A stretch of DNA of 12,506 nucleotides from Nitrospirota bacterium (GTDB taxonomy: Bacteria > Nitrospirota_A > Leptospirillia > Leptospirillales > Leptospirillaceae). Shown piece by piece: positions 6,998 through 12,506 of the stretch. The stretch covers positions 1 through 12,506 of the forward strand of contig JAKBPM010000030.1 of assembly GCA_021829515.1 (NCBI GenBank), in the 5' to 3' direction. The number at the start of each line of letters is the position of its first letter. Position 1 is the first letter of the stretch. The position numbers were made by a program, and so were the translations under genes. The notes below the pieces were generated by a model. The model searched no databases. It was not told the origin of the DNA and saw only the letters and a list, made by a program, of their open reading frames with translations.

Positions 6998-8140
6998 TTA
7001 ATCCTCGATCAATACGGCCTGGGCCTTGGCGACACCCGATCCGAGCGGATGCTTGTATCCCATACGATACAGTGCCATTTCCACTCCACTGATCGCTGTA
7101 ATGATATCAAAAGTATCGGAATAGCCCATGTGGGAGAGCCTGAAAACCTTCCCTTTCAATTGGTCTTGTCCACCAGCTGCTGTAATTCCGTATTGTTTTC
7201 GGAGATTCTTGTAGAGAGCCTCCCCATCAAATCCTTCAGGAGCCAAAACAGCCGTGACCGCATCAGAAGGCGCATTCTTGGCGAACACTTCAAGACCAAA
7301 TCCTTTCACACCCTCTCTCGTTGCACGCGCAAGTTTTGAGTGTCTTGCGAAAACATTTTCAAGCCCCTCTTCCCGCATCATTTTCAGGGAGGTTGCAAGC
7401 CCGATCCAAAGGGTCACCGCAGGAGTCCAGGCGTTTGTATCCTTTAAGAGATTATCCTTTTCTCTCTTGAGATCAAGATAAAATCTGGAACATTTGGCCT
7501 GGGACTGATGCTTCCATGCTTTTTCCGATACTCCTATACAGGCAAGTCCAGGGGGAAGCATGAGGGCCTTTTGCGATCCGGTGATCAGAATATCGATTCC
7601 CCAAAGATCCATTGGCAGATTGGTGACGCCAAGAGCGGTGATGGCATCAACGACCAGAATCGTGTTCTCCCGAGTTTTGGTAATCTCTGCAATCGATTTG
7701 ACATCATGAGCCACACCCGTCGACGTCTCGCTCGCCTGAACATAGACACCCCTGATGGAAGGATCCTTGTCAAGATGAGCCTTGATCTCGGATACGTTGA
7801 CCGACTCTCCCCAATTGACCTTGATCTCTATGGTTGTCACTCCGAAAGCAGTGGCAATCTTCGCCCATCTTTCTCCAAATTTTCCGCCGTTTACAGCAAG
7901 GATCTTGTCTCCGGGGGACATAAAATTTGAAATGGAGGCTTCCATTCCCGCTGTACCGCTGCCTGCCACAGTAATGACTTCCTGTTCTGTCTGAAAAAGC
8001 CATTTCAGATCTTTTCTGACATCCTGGATTACGGGAATAAAGTCAGGTGATCTATGGTGAATAATGGGTCTGGACATGGCGAGAAGAACTTCTGGTGGAA
8101 CGGGGGTCGGACCTGGTGCCAACAAATACTGTTTTTTCAT
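6998..8140 (-). CDS. class V PLP-dependent aminotransferase (alanine-glyoxylate / serine-pyruvate type)
   Basis: This 380-residue fold-type I, class V aminotransferase begins MKKQYLLAPGPTPVPPEVL, the standard opening of the alanine-glyoxylate/serine-pyruvate group. AGSGTAGMEA (59-68) contacts the cofactor phosphate, Asp165 (VVDAITA) pairs with the pyridine nitrogen and Lys191 (GSQKAL) forms the Schiff base. Arg334 in FRLSHMG is the likely substrate carboxylate ligand. Being directly upstream of serA, it may supply the amino-transfer step to phosphoserine, or interconvert serine/glycine with glyoxylate or pyruvate; sequence alone does not settle which. I chose ATG 8140 because GAGGAG sits 9 nt before it. 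An in-frame ATG at 8173 lacks a ribosome site and would add 11 residues that are not family-like. Confidence 0.9.
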   Translation of the reverse strand: MKKQYLLAPGPTPVPPEVLLAMSRPIIHHRSPDFIPVIQDVRKDLKWLFQTEQEVITVAGSGTAGMEASISNFMSPGDKILAVNGGKFGERWAKIATAFGVTTIEIKVNWGESVNVSEIKAHLDKDPSIRGVYVQASETSTGVAHDVKSIAEITKTRENTILVVDAITALGVTNLPMDLWGIDILITGSQKALMLPPGLACIGVSEKAWKHQSQAKCSRFYLDLKREKDNLLKDTNAWTPAVTLWIGLATSLKMMREEGLENVFARHSKLARATREGVKGFGLEVFAKNAPSDAVTAVLAPEGFDGEALYKNLRKQYGITAAGGQDQLKGKVFRLSHMGYSDTFDIITAISGVEMALYRMGYKHPLGSGVAKAQAVLIED

Positions 8141-8149
8141 TCTGGAGAG

Positions 8150-8155
8150 CTCCTC
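8150..8155 (-). promoter_or_regulatory. Shine-Dalgarno that fixes the aminotransferase start
   Basis: The minus strand reads GAGGAG, nine bases before ATG 8140. The upstream ATG at 8173 has no comparable site, so this element decides the start. Confidence 0.75.
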
Positions 8156-8197
8156 AAAGCTGATAATGGACATGTTTTATAGGGAAAATCAATGGCT

Positions 8198-8222
8198 AAT
8201 GCCTGCTGTTTCCGACAGCATT
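8198..8222 (-). promoter_or_regulatory. hairpin in the leader of the aminotransferase operon
   Basis: In minus-strand RNA the segment can fold as TGCTGT/ACAGCA with a 5-nt loop (8204-8220), or as an alternative outer pairing AATGC/GCATT (8198-8202 with 8218-8222). A further self-complementary GGCATTAGCC covers 8194-8203. These overlapping pairings could be mutually exclusive, as in an attenuator, but no U-run follows directly. Function is unknown. Confidence 0.35.
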
Positions 8223-8228
8223 CCGCAC

Positions 8229-8252
8229 CCGTAATGGAGGTGCCTCCCACGG
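8229..8252 (-). promoter_or_regulatory. second hairpin in the same leader
   Basis: CCGT (8229-8232) pairs with ACGG (8249-8252), and GGAG (8236-8239) pairs with CTCC (8244-8247) inside it, leaving a 4-nt loop and a small asymmetric internal loop. It lies between the candidate transcription start and the first hairpin. It does not match a riboswitch class that I recognise. Confidence 0.3.
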
Positions 8253-8280
8253 CGATCAGATTCATTCACTCAATCGAAGA

Positions 8281-8309
8281 AAGATACATTAAACATCTTC
8301 CCAAGACAA
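8281..8309 (-). promoter_or_regulatory. candidate sigma-70 promoter for the aminotransferase-serA-hisZ-dnaB block
   Basis: On the minus strand TTGTCT (8309-8304) and TATCTT (8286-8281) are spaced by 17 nt, each matching four of six consensus bases. Transcription would begin near 8274 and give a leader of about 134 nt before ATG 8140. Confidence 0.4.
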
Positions 8310-8370
8310 GGATAGCGGACATCTCAGTGATCGATGGAGACCGGAAGTTCTTCTTAGCGGCCATGAAAAA

Positions 8371-8787
8371 CTAATGGGAATGGGCTGGAGGCAATACTGT
8401 CCCGCCCCAAAACTTCAATCCTGCCGTATTGCTTCCATTTTTGGTCGTCTGACACTCGTCCCCTTTATTCCCTACCTTTTGGACAGTATCTTCAGAGTCA
8501 AGAATGAACCAAAAGTGGCAGGAAGATGTGACCGGCATCATCACAGTAGAAAGTTGATTATTGGAGATATACGTTGTCGAGTCGGCAAAATAAGCCCAAA
8601 CCGTTTGTCCATGTGGAAGCTTGATGGTTTGAGTTGGAGGTCCCAGCTGATGAAGAAGAACCGTGGATGGCTCTCCCTTGTATGAATCCAGATGGGCTTT
8701 AAAATAATCGGAAGTTGGAAAACAGGAAACAAGCAACAAGCAGAAAACAAAAGGAAAAACAAGCCTGATCCTTTTCGACTGGCTCAT
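8371..8787 (-). CDS. small putative lipoprotein
   Basis: This 138-residue protein starts with a positively charged N-terminus (MSQSKRIR), a hydrophobic core (residues 9-19) and a lipobox LVSC with Cys22 as the lipid-modified residue. It is probably exported and membrane-anchored. The mature part contains HQLGPPTQTIKLPHGQTVWAY (46-66), a pattern found in small envelope lipoproteins (Gly-Pro-Pro, then an acidic or polar Gly turn, then a Tyr/Trp strand; BamE/SmpA-like in style only). Two further Cys (90 and 112) could form a disulfide. The tail is Pro/His-rich. I do not recognise the family. It follows the NERD gene by 27 nt, so the two are likely co-transcribed. Its ATG has no well-placed Shine-Dalgarno of its own (see 8784-8798). 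Confidence 0.75.
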   Translation of the reverse strand: MSQSKRIRLVFPFVFCLLLVSCFPTSDYFKAHLDSYKGEPSTVLLHQLGPPTQTIKLPHGQTVWAYFADSTTYISNNQLSTVMMPVTSSCHFWFILDSEDTVQKVGNKGDECQTTKNGSNTAGLKFWGGTVLPPAHSH

Positions 8788-8798
8788 CGATTTTCCAT
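8784..8798 (-). other. four-codon minicistron (MENR) overlapping the lipoprotein start
   Basis: AAAGGAG at about 8816-8810 is the only strong ribosome site between the NERD gene and the lipoprotein gene. It lies 11 nt before ATG 8798, which encodes M-E-N-R and stops at TGA overlapping the lipoprotein ATG 8787 (ATGA). Ribosomes loading here could reinitiate on the lipoprotein start. It may equally be chance, with the strong site serving ATG 8787 at a long spacing of 22 nt. Confidence 0.35.
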
Positions 8799-8814
8799 AT
8801 GATTGAACTCTCCT

Positions 8815-10554
8815 TTATAAGGATTGAGCCGGAGGGGAAGCTGGACACCCGGGACAATCCTGTTTTGGAGAAACGGATTTTTGATCTTTTTCAACCGGTC
8901 TTTCACTGTACTTTTTTTCAAAAAGTAAAGTATTGTCCGAGTCGAGCCGTATTGAAATTTCTGAAAGCGTTGCCAGTGATGACACCACGGGTTTTCCAAG
9001 ATTCGTTCGACCAATTTCAACCTGCACCACATTGAGTCGAACCTGAATATGGACAGGGATACTGCATCCCTGACATGGAGTTTGCTTGAGAACTTCCTGA
9101 AGGTTCAGTTCAGCCATTGGGGAAAATCGGAAAAAAAGATGTCCCATCGGTCCAGGAATGGCCTGCAATGGCCAATTTCGGATTAAAACCTGACCATCAC
9201 AATAATTGCAGGTTAACTTTTGGGCGATTCCTATGGAGACTTTTCCACCAAAAGGCATCAGAAAAGATGGAACGGGGCTTTCCGGGGATGACTGCATCTG
9301 AACCCCCTGAAGCCCTGAAAGCGTAAAAAGCTTTGCCCTTGAATCATATTGGACAATGCTCGCGGGAAAAGTCAGCGGAAAACTTTTGACAGATCCTATC
9401 TTTTTGATTTCACGATCCAGTTTTTTGTCGAGAGCTTTCTGGCCATCGGGATTTTGGTTGCCCTTTGTCCTGATATCCATGGGCAACCCCAATGAAAGGA
9501 TCTGATAGTCCGGGGTCATTGTCGGATGCTGGTGGTAGAACAAAAGGAGCAATTGATAAGGATCAAGCTGACTCTCTCCTGGAACTGGCCAACCATCCGA
9601 GAGAAGCTTTGCAGTCTGTACTTTTTTTCCGTTCAGATGAAAGGCCCCCAGCATCAAGAGCCCTCCCAGGAGAAAAAAGATCACTCCGAAAACAGCCCAT
9701 CGAATATTTTTTCTGGTTCCCACAAGGGGAGGCTCCGGCTTATCGAAAGACTCCCTGAGCGTTTTGTACGCCCCGTCGATGATTTCCAGGGATTGAGGAT
9801 TATCCTTGTATTCCGGATGGATTGAAAAGAGTGTGTCCTTCTTCTTGTCCAGGATTTCAAGGTTTGCAATAGAGGAGATATCAGGGAAACCACCGGCCGG
9901 AAAGCGCAGAATCCGTTCAGGATCGTTTGGATCCGAGGCGATAACGATACCCAGAAGATCCGCAATTTTAAAAGCATCTTCGTGGCTGAGAGGAGAAGAT
10001 GGATGGATATTTCCAAGAATTTCAGGAAGCTTGTGGAGATTGGTAATGATATAGGATCGATCCCTGTTCGGGGGCTCTGAAACAGAGAGTGTGCCACTAC
10101 TGGCCAATCCGTCAAGATTGGCTTCATCCGGAAAAAGAATGACACCTGTCAGGAAAAGAGAGATCCCCTTGTCCCTGAGAAAAGAAGACAACGGCCCGAT
10201 TCTGCTTTTGATTTGAGTCACGGGATTCGAGTTTCTGGGGCCCGGGACGTGAATCATCTGATTGTCCGCGCTCCATGAGGAGTTCAAGGTCCCCGTTACC
10301 GAACCGATGACATTTTTGCATTCCAAAACAAAAACACCCTTGTCTGTCAACAGGAGCCCGTCAATTTCCTTTTGACCGATGGGTGAATAGATATTCCGTT
10401 CATAAAAATAAACATTCACCCCGTTTTGCCAAAAAGGATCCATCCCGATATCGGAAATACGGCTAAGGTCCTTTCCAGAAAGTCCAGTCAGACAAAACTG
10501 CCTTATCTCTTCTTCAAATCGTTCTGCGGCGGGCAATGACTTTAGGGATTGCAA
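8815..10554 (-). CDS. NERD-domain (nuclease-related) membrane protein with C-terminal CxxC motifs
   Basis: The N-terminal part is a NERD domain, a PD-(D/E)XK-type nuclease-related fold. IGQKEIDGLLLTDKGVFVLECKN (59-81) gives Asp65 and Glu78-x-Lys80, and NPVTQIKSRIGPLSSFL (110-126) is the usual downstream helix. A linker of about 140 residues leads to one membrane span (about 286-305, AVFGVIFFLLGGLLMLGAF). The remaining 270 residues match no family I know. They contain three pairs, CNYC (449-452), CQGC (494-497) and CPGC (567-570), the last only nine residues from the end. By charge the N-terminus is probably cytoplasmic and the C-terminal part extracytoplasmic. The start is TTG 10554 with AAAGGA 5 nt upstream; the next in-frame Met (residue 38) would cut into the domain. 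Total length 579. The biochemical role is unknown. Confidence 0.8.
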   Translation of the reverse strand: MQSLKSLPAAERFEEEIRQFCLTGLSGKDLSRISDIGMDPFWQNGVNVYFYERNIYSPIGQKEIDGLLLTDKGVFVLECKNVIGSVTGTLNSSWSADNQMIHVPGPRNSNPVTQIKSRIGPLSSFLRDKGISLFLTGVILFPDEANLDGLASSGTLSVSEPPNRDRSYIITNLHKLPEILGNIHPSSPLSHEDAFKIADLLGIVIASDPNDPERILRFPAGGFPDISSIANLEILDKKKDTLFSIHPEYKDNPQSLEIIDGAYKTLRESFDKPEPPLVGTRKNIRWAVFGVIFFLLGGLLMLGAFHLNGKKVQTAKLLSDGWPVPGESQLDPYQLLLLFYHQHPTMTPDYQILSLGLPMDIRTKGNQNPDGQKALDKKLDREIKKIGSVKSFPLTFPASIVQYDSRAKLFTLSGLQGVQMQSSPESPVPSFLMPFGGKVSIGIAQKLTCNYCDGQVLIRNWPLQAIPGPMGHLFFRFSPMAELNLQEVLKQTPCQGCSIPVHIQVRLNVVQVEIGRTNLGKPVVSSLATLSEISIRLDSDNTLLFEKKYSERPVEKDQKSVSPKQDCPGCPASPPAQSL

Positions 10555-10642
10555 TGGATTCCTTTCAGAATACGTTATAGAAAAGCTGCTTGTCCGTTAA
10601 GGATATCATAGTTTTAGACATATCAGAAGATGAAACAATGCA

Positions 10643-12265
10643 TTAATCCGGAATTTTGGTCACATTCTCGAGATGATCTGTTCCAAGCGGATCATGCCAA
10701 AATCCCTTGATGTCTTGATGGACTAGCATGTTGGAAAGACCTTCTGAAAGCGGAATAACCGGTATCCCGATTCTCAGGAGTTGTTTTTGGGCTTTTTTAT
10801 AGAGTTCAGATCGTACACTCTGATTGTCTGAACTCAGAGCCTCAGACACAAGATGATCAAAAAGGGGATCTCCCCAACCTGTCCTGTTGTTCCCCGAATC
10901 CGTCATCATCAATGTCATGAAGGTATTCGGATCAGGATAGTCTGCAAGCCATCCGGACTGATACATTTGAGGAGTTTTGGAGTCAAGTTTCGCTAGAAAA
11001 GCCTTCCATTCAAGGGATCTCAGATGAATACTGACATGGAGAACTTTTCTGAAGGATTCCTGAAAGTGAACGGCCAAGATTCGGCTTTGAGTACCAGAAG
11101 GGAAAATGAGGGTCACCCTTGGAAAATGTTTTCCACCCGGATAACCAGCCATTGCAAGTTCGGAACGTGCTTTTTGTGGGTCATAACGGTAGCCGCCATT
11201 TTTTTCATATCCCAACAATCCCCTCGGAATGAAGGATCGTGATACCGGAAACGCATTCTGGAACAGTTCTCGAAGATCCGAACGGTCAACGGCAAGAGCA
11301 AACGCTTTTCGTACGTGAATATTGTCAAAAGGAGGCCGTTTTATATTGAGGCTATAATAGACTGTACTGAACTGGGGGATACGATGAAGATCCGGGGATT
11401 GCTGATATTTTTTCACGTAAAAACTGGGAACCCCCACAATATCCAAAACATGGCGGTCATATAAAAGAAGCTGGGTAACAGGCTCCGGAATGATCAGAAA
11501 ACGGATTCGCCTGAGGGAGGGGGCAGGAACAATATCCTTTCTGGATTCGAGGAGAAGAGAATCTCCATGCCACCAGTCTTTTAGGATAAAACGGCCATTG
11601 GTGACCAGATGTTTGGGCGATGTCCATTTGTCCTTGTATTTTTGAATCAGGTCGATTCGGACCGGATCGGTTATGGGGCTGGTCAGCAAAGAAGGAAAGG
11701 CCGCCATCGGATGAGAAAGAGACACTTTTAATGTCTTCGAATCAGGAACCTCGATTCCCACTTGGGAGGCAGTGCACTTGTTTTCGTGAAAGCAGGAAGC
11801 GTTTTGAATATCGAAAAGATAATATGCGTAGGGAGATGCCGTTTTTGAAGAGAGAAGTCTCAGGAAGGAATTTCTGAAATCGGAAGATCTGACCGGTTTG
11901 CCATCACTCCATGTCCGGGAGGGATCAAGGTGAAAAGTAAACTCTTTGTTCCCGACCGTTTCCCAGGAAAGGGCAATATCCGGTGAAACATTAAGGTGTT
12001 TATCAAATCTGGTGAGTCCGTCCATCAGGTTGGTGATCACCTCGAAACTGATACCATCCGTCGCCTTGTTCCAGTCCAGAGTGGATGGGTCATCCGCCAT
12101 TGCCATGAACAGAGTATGAGAGTCATGTTTTGAAACCGGCTGAAAATGGGGAGAACAGGAAAGATCCAAAAGGAAGAACATGGGAAAAAAGAACTGAAAA
12201 AAACGGCGAAGGTTCAGTGAATGGAGGAAAGAGCTTCTTGGTGGTCGGGAAATGTCTTCGGTCAT
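10643..12265 (-). CDS. OppA-type peptide ABC transporter substrate-binding protein (SBP family 5)
   Basis: This 540-residue periplasmic solute-binding protein belongs to the oligopeptide/dipeptide class. Family signatures are TWSDGKPVRSSDFRNSFLRL (118-137), VTNGRFILKDWW (221-232), NIKRPPFDNIHVRKAFALAV (307-326) and SGWLADYPDPNTFMTLM (437-453). The N-terminus has RR (20-21), a hydrophobic core (22-34) and Cys37 in DLSC, a possible but imperfect lipobox. Capture of oligopeptides for an ABC importer is the family role; substrate cannot be read from the sequence. I start it at ATG 12265 (GAGG about 10 nt upstream), because extending the frame upstream runs through the terminator and the 5S gene. 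No oppB/C/D/F partners are visible. Confidence 0.9.
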   Translation of the reverse strand: MTEDISRPPRSSFLHSLNLRRFFQFFFPMFFLLDLSCSPHFQPVSKHDSHTLFMAMADDPSTLDWNKATDGISFEVITNLMDGLTRFDKHLNVSPDIALSWETVGNKEFTFHLDPSRTWSDGKPVRSSDFRNSFLRLLSSKTASPYAYYLFDIQNASCFHENKCTASQVGIEVPDSKTLKVSLSHPMAAFPSLLTSPITDPVRIDLIQKYKDKWTSPKHLVTNGRFILKDWWHGDSLLLESRKDIVPAPSLRRIRFLIIPEPVTQLLLYDRHVLDIVGVPSFYVKKYQQSPDLHRIPQFSTVYYSLNIKRPPFDNIHVRKAFALAVDRSDLRELFQNAFPVSRSFIPRGLLGYEKNGGYRYDPQKARSELAMAGYPGGKHFPRVTLIFPSGTQSRILAVHFQESFRKVLHVSIHLRSLEWKAFLAKLDSKTPQMYQSGWLADYPDPNTFMTLMMTDSGNNRTGWGDPLFDHLVSEALSSDNQSVRSELYKKAQKQLLRIGIPVIPLSEGLSNMLVHQDIKGFWHDPLGTDHLENVTKIPD

Positions 12266-12332
12266 CAGAAAGATGCCTCGAGTCTCATAATGGAAAAGAA
12301 GTGATTGAGATGAAGGGGACAAAAAGGGAAGT

Positions 12333-12372
12333 AAAAAAAGGGCCTGAACCCGTCGAGGACGGGAACAGACCC
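12333..12372 (-). terminator. rho-independent terminator of the rRNA operon
   Basis: On the minus strand, 12372-12340 folds into a 15-pair stem (GGGTCTG...CCCGTC with GACGGG...CAGGCCC) around a 3-nt loop, with one T:G wobble and one 2-nt mismatch. Seven T residues follow (12339-12333). It lies 8 nt past the 5S 3' end. Confidence 0.9.
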
Positions 12373-12380
12373 AACATTTA

Positions 12381-12498
12381 TTCCGGCAGCGTCCTACTTT
12401 CCCACAACCTTGCAGTTGCAGTATCATCGGCCCTGGAGGGCTTAACGGCCGTGTTCGGGATGGGAACGGGTGGATCCCCTCCGGCATGGCCACCGGAA
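12381..12498 (-). rRNA. rrf: 5S ribosomal RNA
   Basis: The minus strand carries a 118-nt 5S rRNA. Its ends TTCCGGTGGC and GCTGCCGGAA pair along ten positions to form helix I, with two G:T wobbles. Typical internal segments are present: CCCATCCCGAACACGG, TTAAGCCCTCCAGGGCCGATG and GTGGGAAAGTAGGACGC. A terminator follows directly. The 23S gene should lie just beyond the right edge. Ends are set from helix I pairing and may be off by one or two bases. Confidence 0.95.
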
Positions 12499-12506
12499 AA
12501 CCGGCA

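Larger units (their letters stand above)
8141..8370 (-). other. 230-nt untranslated leader / intergenic region before the aminotransferase-serA-hisZ-dnaB block
   Basis: No convincing gene is present. On the minus strand it holds a candidate promoter (8281-8309), two potential hairpins (8229-8252 and 8198-8222) and the aminotransferase ribosome site. No T-tailed stem is evident just after the lipoprotein stop, so read-through from the upstream genes is possible. Confidence 0.5.

Noticed and set aside
8192..8374. 60-residue plus-strand open frame in the gap before the aminotransferase
   Set aside because: It has AGGG 7 nt before its ATG, but no family features. It lies opposite the leader hairpins and promoter that better explain the region.
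9681..10145. 154-residue minus-strand open frame inside the NERD gene
   Set aside because: It is a shifted frame of the NERD gene. Only the longer frame shows domain motifs.
12266..12493. N-terminal extension of the peptide-binding protein to 12493
   Set aside because: It would translate the 5S rRNA and its terminator. ATG 12265 has a ribosome site and begins a normal export signal.

Overview
This 12.5 kb window is chromosomal sequence from a Gram-negative bacterium. The signs are three type II secretion/type IV pilus-type pseudopilins, a lipoprotein with a lipobox, a signal-bearing oligopeptide-binding protein and HisZ-dependent histidine biosynthesis. The gene mix would suit a Nitrospirota (Leptospirillum-like) or related lineage, but that is a weak guess from general protein character and nothing in the window proves it. 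Apart from a decayed IS200-type transposase and one or two uncharacterised genes, it reads as ordinary core genome.

Left region (1-2554): the left edge may carry the start of a minus-strand membrane protein. Next come a 27-bp perfect AT-rich palindrome and a minus-strand IS200/IS605 TnpA whose C-terminus, including the catalytic tyrosine helix, is not recognisable. Divergent from it on the plus strand are three tightly packed pseudopilin genes (gspH-, gspI- and gspJ-like). The major pseudopilin GspG and the GspK partner are not present here.

Central region (2559-8140, minus strand): a four-gene block reads class V aminotransferase, serA, hisZ, dnaB. Gaps are about 30 nt or less and serA-hisZ overlap by ATGA. 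It combines the entry to serine synthesis, the regulatory subunit of the first histidine enzyme and the replicative helicase, probably in one transcript. A 230-nt leader upstream holds a plausible sigma-70 promoter and two hairpins. The block ends only 4 nt from the convergent gspJ.

Right region (8371-10554, minus strand): a small lipoprotein gene follows a 579-residue NERD-domain protein. The latter has one membrane span and a long C-terminal part with three CxxC pairs. A four-codon minicistron with a strong Shine-Dalgarno sits between the two. This pair is the least familiar part of the window.

Right edge (10643-12498, minus strand): a 5S rRNA gene, the end of an rRNA operon continuing off the right edge, with its rho-independent terminator, followed by an OppA-type peptide-binding protein with no transporter partners in view. 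No CRISPR array or tRNA gene was seen.
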